A DNA stretch of 64,000 nucleotides from Parvibaculum sp039680535 (GCF_039680535.1 NZ_JBDKSS010000013.1:434001-498000), one strand, 5' to 3'. Shown: positions 44,575 to 54,121, numbered from the stretch's first letter. Numbers and translations are program-made. The notes: generated from the sequence alone by a model not told the origin.

Positions 44575-45297
44575 ATGAAGATCGGCGACAGCAGGCCTCT
44601 CGGAGGCGTGAGGTCTTCGTCGGCAGGTGGTGAGCGCGGCGATGTGGCGGGCAGGTCCGTGGCCGACGGCGCTCGTGCGAGTGCCGATTCCATAAGTTTC
44701 CTCGGCATTCCGGAGGCCGAACTGACGCCGAGCGTCCGCGACGCGCTCATGTCCATCATGGCGGAAGTGGAGCGCCTGCGCCGTGAGATGAACGAAGTGC
44801 GCCGGCGTCTCAAGGATGCCGAGGATCTCGCCGACCGCGATCCGCTCCTCCCGGTCCTGAACCGGCGCGCCTTCATCCGGGAACTCTCCCGAGCCATCGC
44901 CCACGGGCGTCGCTACCGGGAGTCCGCCGGCCTCGCCTATTTCGATATCGACGATTTCAAGAGCGTCAACGACACCTACGGGCACGCGGTGGGCGATACC
45001 GCCTTGCGCCATCTGGCCGACCTGCTCAGCCAGCATGTGCGCGAGTCCGATATCGTTGGCCGGCTCGGTGGCGACGAGTTCGGCGTGATCCTCGCACGTG
45101 CGGACGAGAGGATGGCGCAGAGCAAGGCCAATGCGCTGGCGAAGCTCGTCGCGGACAACCCGCTGGTCCTCAACGGGGTGAAGATACCCCTGTCGATCTC
45201 CGTGGGTGCCATTGCTTTCTCCGGCGAAGACGAGCCTCAGGCCGCGCTCAACAGGGCCGATCAGGCCATGTACCGCGCGAAGCACCAGGCGGGCTGA
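44575..45297 (+). CDS. GGDEF-domain diguanylate cyclase
   Basis: The 240-residue soluble protein has a short coiled coil at about residues 62-85 and a GGDEF domain at 88-238. The active site GGDEF is at 165-169 and the allosteric RxxD inhibitory site RESD at 156-159, five residues before it, so product inhibition by c-di-GMP is likely. Mg-binding residues are in AYFDIDDFKSVND. No sensor domain is attached; the N-terminal 50 residues are disordered-looking. It is divergent from purEK. GTP to c-di-GMP is the expected reaction. Confidence 0.93.
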   Translation: MKIGDSRPLGGVRSSSAGGERGDVAGRSVADGARASADSISFLGIPEAELTPSVRDALMSIMAEVERLRREMNEVRRRLKDAEDLADRDPLLPVLNRRAFIRELSRAIAHGRRYRESAGLAYFDIDDFKSVNDTYGHAVGDTALRHLADLLSQHVRESDIVGRLGGDEFGVILARADERMAQSKANALAKLVADNPLVLNGVKIPLSISVGAIAFSGEDEPQAALNRADQAMYRAKHQAG

Positions 45298-45303
45298 AAC
45301 GCC

Positions 45304-45510
45304 TCAGGCGATGATGTCGGGAAAGAGCTGGTCGTCGATTTCGCGGATGCGGTCGCGGAGGAACAGCTTGCGCTTCTTGAGACGTTTGATCTGCAGGTGG
45401 TCGGGGCTGGGCGTCTGTTCGATGGCAAGAATCGCGGTGTCGAGGTCGCGATGCTCTTCCTTGAGCCGCGCCAGCGCCATTTGAAGATCCTGTTCTTCCT
45501 GCTCGGTCAT
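45304..45510 (-). CDS. DUF465 (YdcH-like) small coiled-coil protein, copy 1
   Basis: From the ATG at 45510 the 68-residue protein shows the YdcH/DUF465 pattern LKEEHRDLDTAILA, then IKRLKKRKLFLRDRIREID. Two helices probably form a hairpin. Function is unknown; members are often small and conserved. It converges on the GGDEF gene 6 bases away. A second DUF465 protein is at 46.9 kb. Confidence 0.85.
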   Translation of the reverse strand: MTEQEEQDLQMALARLKEEHRDLDTAILAIEQTPSPDHLQIKRLKKRKLFLRDRIREIDDQLFPDIIA

Positions 45511-45653
45511 TGTCGTCCGACGATGAAGGGCACACGCCCATCCGGAAGAGACGGTGTCTCCTCCCTCTTTCGCTTCCCCATCTTTTATCGCTTCAATGGC
45601 GCGCAAGGGCAAGCCGATGATATGACGCATGAAGCGAAGTTTGGAGAGGGCAC

Positions 45654-46139
45654 ATGGCGACGGATGAGGGAGAGAAGTTCTGGCGCTTTTCGTGCGATCT
45701 CTATGCCCGGCCCGGCGTCGAGGCGGCGCTTCTTGCGCTGCAGGATGAGGATGGGCTCGACGTTTCGCTTCTGCTCTTCTGCCTTCATGCGGCGGCGCGC
45801 GGCGTAGCGGTGGATGCGCGGCTCGCCGCCTCCATGACCGCCATCGGCGAGGCTTGGGGTGCTCGCATAATCGCGCCGCTCCGCGCCGCGCGGCGGGGGC
45901 TCAAGAGCGTTGCGCCCGAGAGCGCCTTGCGGGTGGAGGTGAAGCGGCTGGAGCTCGATGCGGAGCGCGCCATGCATGCCGCGCTGGAAGTGCTTCTGCC
46001 GGAAGAGTGGAGCGTCGCCGGCGAAGCACGAGCGCTTGCGGAGCGGAACCTCGCGGCGTGGCTTGCTTGCAGGAACCTCGCCATGACCGAGTGGCGGCGG
46101 TCGCGCTTCGCCGTGCTGATCGCGCAGGCGTTTCCCTGA
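45654..46139 (+). CDS. TIGR02444/DUF2390 family protein
   Basis: The 161-residue alpha-helical protein fits this family: FWRFSCDLYARPGVEAALLALQDEDGLDVSLLLFCLHAA at the start and helical C-terminal repeats. Function is unknown. Its stop abuts the ubiX stop base for base (46139/46140). Confidence 0.83.
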   Translation: MATDEGEKFWRFSCDLYARPGVEAALLALQDEDGLDVSLLLFCLHAAARGVAVDARLAASMTAIGEAWGARIIAPLRAARRGLKSVAPESALRVEVKRLELDAERAMHAALEVLLPEEWSVAGEARALAERNLAAWLACRNLAMTEWRRSRFAVLIAQAFP

Positions 46140-46751
46140 TTACTTTTTCTTCACCCGGACCGGGCTCCGTCGGCCGCCCTTGACGTCCTCGCCCCAGCGA
46201 CGCGTTTTCCCGGCATCGATGTCGAAGAGGTCGAGCACGCGGGCGACGGACTGCGTCACGATGTCGTCGACAGTCTTCGGCTTCGTATAGAAAGCGGGCA
46301 CCGGCGGCGCGATGATGGCGCCGATTTCCGAGAGATGCGTCATCGTGCGCAGGTGACCGGTGTGAAGCGGCGTTTCGCGCACCATCAACACGAGGCGGCG
46401 GCGCTCCTTCAGAACGACATCGGCGGCGCGCGTCAAAAGGTTCGACGTCACGCCCGTCGCAATTTCGGACATGCTGCGAATGGAACAGGGCGCGACGATC
46501 ATGCCGAGCGTCTTGAACGAGCCGCTGGAAATGGCCGCGCCGACATCCGTAATCTGGTAACGCGTGTGCGCGAGCGCGTCGATTTTTGAGGCGGCGATAT
46601 CCATCTCGTAACCGAGCGTCATCTCTGCCGCCTTGGTCATGACGAGATGTGTTTCGATATCGAGCGAACTGAGGATTTCAAGCAGGCGAACGCCATAGGC
46701 GACGCCGGATGCGCCGGAAATTCCAACGATGATGCGTTTGGGTTCGCTCAT
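46140..46751 (-). CDS. ubiX: Flavin prenyltransferase UbiX
   Basis: UbiX makes prenylated FMN, the cofactor of UbiD-type decarboxylases used in ubiquinone synthesis. The 203-residue enzyme has the FMN-binding start IIVGISGASGVAYGVRLLE, and MVAPCSIRSMSEIATG with the active-site segment, LVMVRETPLHTGHLRTM and PPVPAFYTKPKTVDD. The start is ATG 46751. No ubiD gene is in the window. Confidence 0.93.
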   Translation of the reverse strand: MSEPKRIIVGISGASGVAYGVRLLEILSSLDIETHLVMTKAAEMTLGYEMDIAASKIDALAHTRYQITDVGAAISSGSFKTLGMIVAPCSIRSMSEIATGVTSNLLTRAADVVLKERRRLVLMVRETPLHTGHLRTMTHLSEIGAIIAPPVPAFYTKPKTVDDIVTQSVARVLDLFDIDAGKTRRWGEDVKGGRRSPVRVKKK

Positions 46752-46860
46752 AGGTCTTGATTTACAATCTCTTTGCACTAATGGCGAGAGGTGTTCGACA
46801 AGGCTTCAAAAAAGAGTCATGCTTTTGTCGTGATACCGTCTTAACGGAAGGTAGGTAGAC

Positions 46861-47040
46861 ATGGCTTTGGAGTCGCATATTGCCGAGCTTCGCGATCGGC
46901 ATCGGTCCCTGGAACGGGAAATCCAAAACGAAATCCTCCACCCATCGAGTGACAACCTCCGAATAGCACAACTCAAGAAACACAAGCTTCGGCTGAAGGA
47001 AGAAATAGAACGTCTGGAAGGCAAAAAGTCAGCCGCCTGA
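46861..47040 (+). CDS. DUF465 (YdcH-like) small coiled-coil protein, copy 2
   Basis: This 59-residue protein starts at ATG 46861 (with GGAAGGTAGG upstream) and is below common length cut-offs. The pattern is IAELRDRHRSLEREI, a short loop, then IAQLKKHKLRLKEEIERLE. It is the second DUF465 protein within 1.6 kb. A strong hairpin terminator follows at 47073. Confidence 0.85.
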   Translation: MALESHIAELRDRHRSLEREIQNEILHPSSDNLRIAQLKKHKLRLKEEIERLEGKKSAA

Positions 47041-47072
47041 CGAATTTCCCCGAACAGGGTCTGAACTGCGAC

Positions 47073-47106
47073 AGCGCCGGGCTGGCAACGCCCGGCGCTT
47101 TGTTAT
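47073..47106. terminator. Intrinsic terminator shared by the DUF465 gene and acyl-CoA ligase gene
   Basis: The stem AGCGCCGGGC/GCCCGGCGCT is perfect, with a 7-base loop, and TTTGTTATTTG follows on the plus strand. Confidence 0.85.
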
Positions 47107-47126
47107 TTGTGGCGACTTCGCGCCCG

Positions 47127-48755
47127 TCAGATCTTTCCGGCCATGTCGCGCAGCTTGAACTTCTGGATCTTACCGGTCGACGTCTTGGGCAGGTCTGTGA
47201 AAACCACGGTCTTCGGGCATTTGAAATGCGCGAGATGGCTGCGGCACCAGGCGATGATCTCGGCCTCCGTCACCGTCGCGCCGGAGCGCAGCGTGATGAA
47301 GGCGCATGGGGTTTCGCCCCATTTCTCGTCGGGTCGCGCGACGACGGCGGCCTCGATGATGTCGGCATGCTTGTAGAGAACGTCCTCGACCTCGATCGAG
47401 GAAATATTCTCGCCGCCCGAAATGATGATGTCCTTCGAGCGGTCCTTGAGCTGGATGTAATTGTCCGGGTGCCAGACGCCGAGATCGCCCGAATGGAACC
47501 AGCCACCTTCGAAGGCTTCCGCACTCGCCTTCGGGTTCTTGAGATAGCCCTTCATCACGACGTTGCCGCGGAACATGACCTCGCCCATGGTCTCGCCGTC
47601 GCGCGGCACTTCTTCCAGTGTCTCGGGATCGCGCACCGAGATGCCTTCGAGAACGGGATAGTTGACGCCCTGCCGCGACTTCACGCGGGCGCGCTCGTCA
47701 GGCTCCAGATCGTCCCATTCGTCGTGCCAGGCGTTCACCACGGCGGGGCCATAGGTTTCGGTCAGGCCATAGACATGGATGACGTTGAAGCCCTGATCCT
47801 CCAGCCGCTTGATGGTGGCGGCAGGTGGCGGCGCGGCTGCTGCGAAGAAATGCACCGTGTTCGGAAGTTTCCTCTTCTCCTCATCCTTCGCGTTGATGAG
47901 GAAGCCCATCACGGTCGGCGCGCCGCCCATATGGGTGACGCCATGGGTCGCGATGGCATCGAAGATGTTCTTTGCGGTCACGCGGCGCAGGCAGACATGC
48001 GTGCCAGCGATAACGCTTATCGACCAGGTGAAGCACCAGCCGTTGCAATGAAACATCGGCACCGTCCAGAGATAGACGGAATGATGCGTCATGCCCGCGG
48101 TGACGATATTGCCCATGGCGAGAAGATGCGCGCCGCGATGGTGATAGACGACGCCCTTCGGATTGCCTGTGGTGCCGGATGTGTAGTTGAGACTGATCGC
48201 CTGCCACTCGTCGGCAGGGAGCTGCCAGTTGAAGGCCGGGTCGCCCTTGGCGAGGAATTCCTCGTAGCCGATCTCGCCTATGGCCTCGCCGGGGCCGTCA
48301 TATTCCGGATCGTCGATGTCGATGATGAAGGGTTTGACCTTGGCCAGCGCGACGGCCTCTTTCGCCAGTTCCGAAAATTCACGGTCGACGATCAGCACGC
48401 GGGCATTGCCGTGATCGAGCATGAAGCCGATGGCGGCGCCGTCGAGGCGGATGTTCATGGTGTTGAGCACGGCGCCGATCATCGGCACGCCGTAGTGAAG
48501 CTCAAGCATCTCGGGCGTATTCGGAGCGATCACGGCGACCGTATCGCCGAGCCCTATGCCCAGTTCGGAAAGAGCCGAAGCGAGGCGACGGCAGCGCGTA
48601 TAGAGGTCGGCGTAATTGCGGCGGAGGCCGCCATGAATGACCGCGAGCTTTTCCGGGTAAACCTCCGCCGCGCGCTTCAGATAGGAGAGCGGCGTCAGCG
48701 GCTGGTAATTGGCCGGGTTCTTGTCGAGGTCGATTTCATAAGGATTGGTGGTCAT
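47127..48755 (-). CDS. AMP-forming acyl-CoA synthetase (fatty acyl-CoA ligase)
   Basis: From the ATG at 48755 the 542-residue ligase has the P-loop-like YTSGTTGNPKGV, the GLTETYGPAV linker motif, the A8 hinge DRSKDIIISGGENISS and the catalytic Lys in KTSTGKIQKF. It activates medium or long-chain, or aryl, acids to CoA thioesters in two steps. It sits near a second ligase (prpE, 49.8 kb) and a PAP2 protein. Substrate cannot be inferred from the sequence. Confidence 0.93.
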   Translation of the reverse strand: MTTNPYEIDLDKNPANYQPLTPLSYLKRAAEVYPEKLAVIHGGLRRNYADLYTRCRRLASALSELGIGLGDTVAVIAPNTPEMLELHYGVPMIGAVLNTMNIRLDGAAIGFMLDHGNARVLIVDREFSELAKEAVALAKVKPFIIDIDDPEYDGPGEAIGEIGYEEFLAKGDPAFNWQLPADEWQAISLNYTSGTTGNPKGVVYHHRGAHLLAMGNIVTAGMTHHSVYLWTVPMFHCNGWCFTWSISVIAGTHVCLRRVTAKNIFDAIATHGVTHMGGAPTVMGFLINAKDEEKRKLPNTVHFFAAAAPPPAATIKRLEDQGFNVIHVYGLTETYGPAVVNAWHDEWDDLEPDERARVKSRQGVNYPVLEGISVRDPETLEEVPRDGETMGEVMFRGNVVMKGYLKNPKASAEAFEGGWFHSGDLGVWHPDNYIQLKDRSKDIIISGGENISSIEVEDVLYKHADIIEAAVVARPDEKWGETPCAFITLRSGATVTEAEIIAWCRSHLAHFKCPKTVVFTDLPKTSTGKIQKFKLRDMAGKI

Positions 48756-48789
48756 GTATCCCCCGAGGGGGCGCAGAATGGTCGCCCGC

Positions 48790-49737
48790 CTATCTGTTCC
48801 GGAGCGTAACCAAGGGGCGGGAGAGGGACAAGCAATTGGCGATGACGCCGCGCATGGAGGGGCGCAGAAACAGGATGAAGAGAATGGCGAGCGAACCGCC
48901 GGCAAGGATGTCGACGAGGTAATGACCTCCTTGCGTCGGCGTCGACATGACGACGAGCCCGTTGAGGGTCGCGGCCGGATAGCGGACAAACGGCACGCGC
49001 CAGAATGCCCAGGTTGTAATCACTGCCAACTGGGTATGAAACGAGGGGAAGGCGACCAGGCCATTGAGATTGGCGAGATCGACGACGCGGTTCGTGCCGT
49101 TGCGGAGGCCGAGCACCTGATCGATATGCGCGATGCCGCCGCTGGGGGCGAGATTTTCATAGAGGTGCCGTGCCGGCTGGAAATATTCATAAGCCCCGAT
49201 GGCCGGTAGCAGCGCCGAGATGGTGATTGTCGTGACCGTGGTCAGCCAGAACAGCGTCAGGAATTCGGAGAGATGCTCGTGGCGGTCGGTGAAGGCGAGC
49301 AGCACGAGAACGCAGGCGACCTGCGGCATCGAGGACTGGTAGGCATAGGCGAGGATTGTGCCGAGTCTCGGATGTTCGTTGACCCAGCTCAGCCAGCCCA
49401 TCCAGTCGAAGCCGAGCGCCCGGTCGGCGTGCACGAATGTCGCATCGGCAAGCGGCATGTCGGCGGCCGCGAAGAGATAGCTCATCAGCACGACGGCGAT
49501 GGAATATATGGCGAGATATATGATCGCCGAGGTGCAGACGGCGAGACGATATGTCGATGGCCGCCGCGCATACCAGATGGTAAATCCGGCCAGAATGGCA
49601 AGAAGCGCCGCGCTCCGCAGCAGCGTCCAGTCCGCCTTGATGGAGAAGTCGAGGGTGCCGATCAGCGCCACGTCGATGAGGGCGACCGTAAGGCAGATCC
49701 ACCATCCAAGGGCGGTCGGAAGCGGGAACGAGCGCAT
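48790..49737 (-). CDS. PAP2/inositolphosphotransferase-type membrane phosphatase
   Basis: The 315-residue membrane protein has about six helices. The PAP2_3 motifs are present: VAFPSFHTQLAVITTWAFW and STPTQGGHYLVDILAGG, the latter with the second catalytic His. It belongs to the Aur1-like branch that can transfer phospho-headgroups to lipids. The start at 49737 has GAGG upstream; the ATG at 49752 is an alternative. It is upstream of the acyl-CoA ligase on the same strand with 34 bases between, a possible operon. Confidence 0.82.
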   Translation of the reverse strand: MRSFPLPTALGWWICLTVALIDVALIGTLDFSIKADWTLLRSAALLAILAGFTIWYARRPSTYRLAVCTSAIIYLAIYSIAVVLMSYLFAAADMPLADATFVHADRALGFDWMGWLSWVNEHPRLGTILAYAYQSSMPQVACVLVLLAFTDRHEHLSEFLTLFWLTTVTTITISALLPAIGAYEYFQPARHLYENLAPSGGIAHIDQVLGLRNGTNRVVDLANLNGLVAFPSFHTQLAVITTWAFWRVPFVRYPAATLNGLVVMSTPTQGGHYLVDILAGGSLAILFILFLRPSMRGVIANCLSLSRPLVTLRNR

Positions 49738-49843
49738 GGCGCGGGGCCTCATTAAAATCTAGACTTCGCCTGACCAGACTAAGGGCCGCAGCTTTAACAA
49801 GCGGTAAGCTTGAAGGCGGCCGGAAACCAAAGAGGAACGAGGA

Positions 49844-51748
49844 ATGGGCCGCTACCGCGAAACATACGACCGTTGGAAACGCGATCCGGAGGGCTTCTGG
49901 GCCGAGGCCGCGCGCGAGATCGACTGGTCGCGGTCCTGGGACACCGTCCTCTCCGAAGAGTCGGGCCTCAGCCGTTGGTTCGCCGGCGCCGAATGCAACA
50001 CCTGCTGGAACGCCCTCGACCGTCATGTCGCGGAACGCGGCGATCAGGCGGCGCTGATCTATGACAGCGCCATGACCGGCAAGGTCAAGAGCGTCACCTA
50101 CCGGGAATTGACCGGGAAGGTCGCGAATTTCGCCGGTGTGCTCCAGAACCACGGCATCGGCAAGGGCGACCGGGTCATCATCTATATGCCCATGGTGCCG
50201 CAGGCGGTCGTCGCCATGCTCGCCTGCGCCCGCCTCGGCGCCATCCATTCCGTCGTTTTCGGCGGCTTCGCGGCCAAGGAACTCGCGACCCGCATCGACG
50301 ACGCGAGGCCGAAGCTCATCGTTTCGGCTTCCTGCGGCCTCGAGCCCGGCCGCGTCATCGCCTACAAGCCGCTCCTCGACCATGCGATCGAGCTTTCGGC
50401 GCACAAGCCCGAGGCGACCATCATCTTCCAGCGCGCGCAGGCGGAGGCGACGCTCATTCCCGGCCGCGATTTCGACTGGAAAGCCGAGATGGACAAGGCT
50501 CGCGCCGAAGGCCGTGCGCCGGCCTGTGTTCCGGTCGCGGCAACCGATCCGCTCTATGTGCTCTATACGTCCGGCACGACCGGCAAGCCCAAGGGCGTGG
50601 TGCGCGACAATGGCGGCCATATGGTCGCGCTCAAATGGACCATGAAGAACGTCTATGGAATGGACCCCGGCGACGTCTTCTGGGCCGCTTCCGATGTCGG
50701 CTGGGTGGTGGGCCATTCCTATATCGTCTACGGCCCGCTGCTTCACGGCTGCACCACCATCCTTTTCGAGGGCAAGCCGGTTGGAACGCCGGACGCGGGC
50801 ACCTTCTGGCGCGTCATCGCGGACCATGGCGTGAAGGCGCTCTTCACCGCGCCGACCGCATTCCGCGCCATCAAGAAGGAAGATCCCAAGGCCGAGATGG
50901 TGAAGGATTACGACCTCTCGACCCTGAAGACGCTTTTCCTTGCGGGCGAACGAGGCGATCCGGACACCATTCAGTGGGCGGAACGTGCGCTGGGCGTGCC
51001 CGTCATCGACCATTGGTGGCAGACGGAAACCGGCTTCCCCATGGTCGCGAACCCCGTGGGTCTGGAGCTGCTGCCGGTCAAGTACGGCTCGCCCTCGGTC
51101 GCCATGCCGGGCTTCGAAATCCATGTGGTGGATGAGGCGTCACACGAACTGCCCGCGAATACGACGGGCGCCATCGTGGTCAAGCTTCCGCTGCCGCCGG
51201 GATGCCTGCCGACGCTCTGGCACAATGACGAGGGCTTCCGCACGTCCTACCTCGCCGACTATCCGGGCTACTACAAGACGGCGGATGCGGGCTATCTCGA
51301 TGAAGACGGCTATCTCTATGTGATGAGCCGCACCGACGACATCATCAATGTCGCCGGCCATCGCCTCTCGACGGGCGGCATGGAAGAAGTGCTGGCCGGC
51401 CATCCGGATGTCGCCGAATGCGCGGTCATCGGCGTTGCGGATGCGCTGAAGGGGCAGGTGCCGGTCGGCTTCCTCGTCATCAACAAGGGTGTCGATCGCC
51501 CTGCCTCCGAGATCGAGAAGGAAGCCGTCGCCCTCATCCGCGAAAAGATCGGCCCCGTCGCGTCCTTCAGGACCGCCATCGTCGTGCAGCGCCTGCCCAA
51601 GACGCGTTCCGGCAAGATCCTGCGCGGCACCATGCGCAAGATCGCCGACGGCGAGGCCTGGACGTCGCCCGCCACCATCGACGACCCGATGATCCTCAAC
51701 GAGATCGGTGATGCGCTGGGCGGCGCGGGGTACGGGAAGAAGGACTAG
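49844..51748 (+). CDS. prpE: Propionyl-CoA synthetase
   Basis: This 634-residue AMP-forming ligase of the acetyl/propionyl-CoA synthetase group has YTSGTTGKPKGV, the WWQTETGFP motif, the A8 RTDDIINVAGHRLS and the acetylatable Lys in LPKTRSGKILRGTMRK. Features such as LFLAGERGDPDTIQWAE are typical of PrpE. It converts propionate or other short acids to CoA thioesters, feeding methylcitrate or methylmalonyl routes not seen here. Single gene with a following terminator shared with trcR. Confidence 0.93.
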   Translation: MGRYRETYDRWKRDPEGFWAEAAREIDWSRSWDTVLSEESGLSRWFAGAECNTCWNALDRHVAERGDQAALIYDSAMTGKVKSVTYRELTGKVANFAGVLQNHGIGKGDRVIIYMPMVPQAVVAMLACARLGAIHSVVFGGFAAKELATRIDDARPKLIVSASCGLEPGRVIAYKPLLDHAIELSAHKPEATIIFQRAQAEATLIPGRDFDWKAEMDKARAEGRAPACVPVAATDPLYVLYTSGTTGKPKGVVRDNGGHMVALKWTMKNVYGMDPGDVFWAASDVGWVVGHSYIVYGPLLHGCTTILFEGKPVGTPDAGTFWRVIADHGVKALFTAPTAFRAIKKEDPKAEMVKDYDLSTLKTLFLAGERGDPDTIQWAERALGVPVIDHWWQTETGFPMVANPVGLELLPVKYGSPSVAMPGFEIHVVDEASHELPANTTGAIVVKLPLPPGCLPTLWHNDEGFRTSYLADYPGYYKTADAGYLDEDGYLYVMSRTDDIINVAGHRLSTGGMEEVLAGHPDVAECAVIGVADALKGQVPVGFLVINKGVDRPASEIEKEAVALIREKIGPVASFRTAIVVQRLPKTRSGKILRGTMRKIADGEAWTSPATIDDPMILNEIGDALGGAGYGKKD

Positions 51749-51772
51749 GTTCTTTCCGCGCACGCGAAACGA

Positions 51773-51799
51773 AAATGGCCGGGAATATCCCGGCCATTT
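51773..51799. terminator. Bidirectional terminator between prpE and trcR
   Basis: The stem AAATGGCCGGGA/TCCCGGCCATTT is a perfect 12-bp helix around ATA. It ends in T-rich sequence in both directions. Confidence 0.92.
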
Positions 51800-51826
51800 G
51801 CATTTGTCGGCGATGACGGAGAGTTC

Positions 51827-52549
51827 TTACTCCTCGTCGTCCTCCTCGATCTTCACGTCCTTGAGTTTCGCGAAAACGCTGTCGGCATCGTAGCTCTTGC
51901 GTTCCTCGCGCTCTTCTTCCGGCGCGGCAATGGTTGCGTGCTGGGGCTCGGGCGCGATCGTTTCGGCGGTGGGGAGCAGCGTGTCGGCGCCGCCTTCGCG
52001 CATCGCCTTGCGGCGTTCGCGGTCGACCTTCTTCGCGGCCTTCTGAACGGCGGCATCGAGTTCGATCTGGGTGGCAAGGCCGAGCGTCACCGGATCGACC
52101 GGCTTGATATTGGCCGAGTTCCAGTGGGTCCGGTCGCGGATCGACTCGATGGTCGGCTTGGTGGTGCCGACGAGCTTGGCGATCTGGGAGTCGGTGAGTT
52201 CGGGGTGGTTGCGGATGAGCCAGGCAATGGCGTCCGGGCGATCCTGACGGCGTGACACGGGCGTGTAGCGCGGGCCCTTGCGGGGCTGGACAGGCGGCAC
52301 CTTGTACTTGCTTTCGGCGGCCATCAGGCGCGTCGCCGGGTTCTTCTGGCAGCGCTCGATTTCGGCGCGCGTCAGCTGGCCGGTCGACACCGGGTCCATG
52401 CCCTTGATGCCCTGAGCGACGTCGCCATCGGCGATGCCCTTCACTTCGAGCACATGCAGGCCGCAGTAATCCGCGATCTGGTCGAAGGTGAGCGAGGTGT
52501 TTTCGACAAGCCAGACGGCTGTCGCCTTGGGCATGAGGGGCTGAGTCAT
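51827..52549 (-). CDS. trcR: Cell-cycle transcriptional regulator TrcR (DUF1013)
   Basis: The 240-residue DUF1013 protein has TAVWLVENTSLTFDQIADYCGLH, an HTH-like PELTDSQIAKLVGTTKPTIESIRDR at about 120-145, and an acidic tail ending EEDDEE. In Rhizobiales this protein is called TrcR and linked to cell-cycle transcription. AGAGGA lies before the ATG at 52549. The gene is near rcdA and in the same window as cpdR and gapR. Confidence 0.88.
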   Translation of the reverse strand: MTQPLMPKATAVWLVENTSLTFDQIADYCGLHVLEVKGIADGDVAQGIKGMDPVSTGQLTRAEIERCQKNPATRLMAAESKYKVPPVQPRKGPRYTPVSRRQDRPDAIAWLIRNHPELTDSQIAKLVGTTKPTIESIRDRTHWNSANIKPVDPVTLGLATQIELDAAVQKAAKKVDRERRKAMREGGADTLLPTAETIAPEPQHATIAAPEEEREERKSYDADSVFAKLKDVKIEEDDEE

Positions 52550-52696
52550 ATCTGTTCCTCTGATCCACCCGGCGATCAACCGGATGAACCCTTTCCTTGT
52601 CCTCGGAATGAGCGGGTAATAGCGGTTATATAGGGTGAAATGCCCCCCAATGAAAGACTGAAGAGGAGGGCTTTGCCGCTTTTCAAGCCAGAACCC

Positions 52697-53698
52697 TCAG
52701 GGGATCAGCACGATCTTCCCGATATGGGTGCTCTTTTCCATGAGTTCATGGGCTTTGGCCGCGTCCCCGAGGGGGAATGTGGCGTCGATCCGGGGGCGCA
52801 CGCGGCCCGCCTCGATCAACGGCCAGACCCTTTCGCGCAACGCCCGGGCAAGCGCCGCCTTTTCCTCAATTCCACGCGGGCGAAGTGTGGAACCCGTCAG
52901 GGTCAGCCGTTTCAGCATGACCGGCATGAAATTGACCTCTGCGGTCGAGCCTTGAAGGAAGGCGATGGAGACGATGCGCCCATCGGGCGCCGCCGACTGG
53001 ATGTTCCGGGCGATATAGGGGCCGCCCACCATGTCGAGGATAACATCGACACCGCGGCCGCCGGTGAGCGCCTTGGTTTCCTTCACGAAATCCTGCTCGC
53101 GATAGTTGATGGCGGCCTCGGCCCCCAGTTGCAGGCAGGCGACGCATTTCTCGGCCGAGCCGGCTGTCGCGAAGACGCGCGCGCCAAAGCAATTGGCGAG
53201 CTGGATTGCCGTCGTGCCGATGCCGCTGGTGCCGCCATGGACAAGGAATGTTTCGCCGGCCTTGAGCGCGCCGCGCTCGAACACATTGGTCCAGACCGTG
53301 AAGAAGGTTTCCGGCAGGGCGGCCGCCTCGACGGCGCTGAAGCCCTTCGGGATCGGCAGGGCGTGGGTCTCATGGACCGTCGCATATTCCGCATAGCCGC
53401 CTCCGCCGAGGAGCGCGCAGACCCGGTCGCCCGCCTTCCACAGGGTGACGCCCGGTCCGGTCGCGACCACATCGCCCGCGACCTCGAGGCCGGGCGTATC
53501 GGGCGCGCCGGGCGGCGGCGGATAAAGCCCCATGCGCTGGATCGTATCGGGACGGTTGACCCCCGCCGCTTCGACCCGGATCAGGATTTCGCCGTGGCGC
53601 GGTTCGGGCCGCGCGATCTCGCGAAGCTCCAGCACCTCGGGGCCGCCGGGCTTGGCGATGGCGATGGCGATGGCCTTCATCTGGGCGGGCAGGGGCAT
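52697..53698 (-). CDS. NAD(P)H-quinone oxidoreductase (zeta-crystallin family)
   Basis: The 333-residue MDR enzyme has the GroES-like domain and the NADPH Rossmann motif FLVHGGTSGIGTTAIQLANCFGARV with VDVILDMVGGPY. No zinc ligands are visible. It likely reduces quinones or enones with NADPH in the PIG3 subgroup. GGAGAG lies before the ATG. It is divergent from DUF1192. Confidence 0.9.
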   Translation of the reverse strand: MPLPAQMKAIAIAIAKPGGPEVLELREIARPEPRHGEILIRVEAAGVNRPDTIQRMGLYPPPPGAPDTPGLEVAGDVVATGPGVTLWKAGDRVCALLGGGGYAEYATVHETHALPIPKGFSAVEAAALPETFFTVWTNVFERGALKAGETFLVHGGTSGIGTTAIQLANCFGARVFATAGSAEKCVACLQLGAEAAINYREQDFVKETKALTGGRGVDVILDMVGGPYIARNIQSAAPDGRIVSIAFLQGSTAEVNFMPVMLKRLTLTGSTLRPRGIEEKAALARALRERVWPLIEAGRVRPRIDATFPLGDAAKAHELMEKSTHIGKIVLIP

Positions 53699-53791
53699 GA
53701 TGCGTCTCTCCAGAAGATGAGAAGGTTGAAGGTCTATCCAAGCCCTTCCAGACTGGCAATAAAGGCGTCAGCACCGGCTGGAGGACGAAAC

Positions 53792-53992
53792 ATGGACACC
53801 GATGATCTGGAACCACGGAAACGGCGCGGCGAGGCGCTGGCGGCGCTCGCCCGCGAGGATCTGACCCTTCTCGGCATCGAGGAGCTGGAGGAGCGAATCA
53901 GCGCGCTCGAATCCGAGATTGTGCGCATACGGACACAACTCGAGAAAAAACGCGGAAGCCGAACGGCCGCGGAAGCATTATTCAAGAAGTAA
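53792..53992 (+). CDS. DUF1192 family small protein
   Basis: The 66-residue protein starts at ATG 53792, after GGAGGA, and reads MDTDDLEPRKRRG, LTLLGIEELEERISALESEIVRIRTQLEKK, as in DUF1192. The central coiled coil suggests dimerisation; function is unknown. Conserved near rcdA in alphaproteobacteria. Confidence 0.86.
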   Translation: MDTDDLEPRKRRGEALAALAREDLTLLGIEELEERISALESEIVRIRTQLEKKRGSRTAAEALFKK

Positions 53993-54087
53993 ATGGCATC
54001 CGGCTAACATGTTGTAACGCTGTAATATTCCATCGCAAAACAAGTAAATGGATGTCCAATGCGTGTGCAGTTGCGAGCGTTGCCTGT

Positions 54088-54116
54088 TTGCGCGGCAATT
54101 TATGGTTTGGTAAATT
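54088..54116 (+). promoter_or_regulatory. Candidate promoter of the intergenic small RNA
   Basis: TTGCGC (54088-54093) and TAAATT (54111-54116) with a 17-base spacer, placing a transcription start near 54122, 20 bases before the first hairpin. Confidence 0.5.
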
Positions 54117-54121
54117 CAAAA

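Noticed and set aside
47100..51124. Long shadow frames of 569 and 645 codons opposite the acyl-CoA ligase and prpE
   Set aside because: The opposite strands carry complete enzyme motifs; the shadow proteins have no recognisable features.
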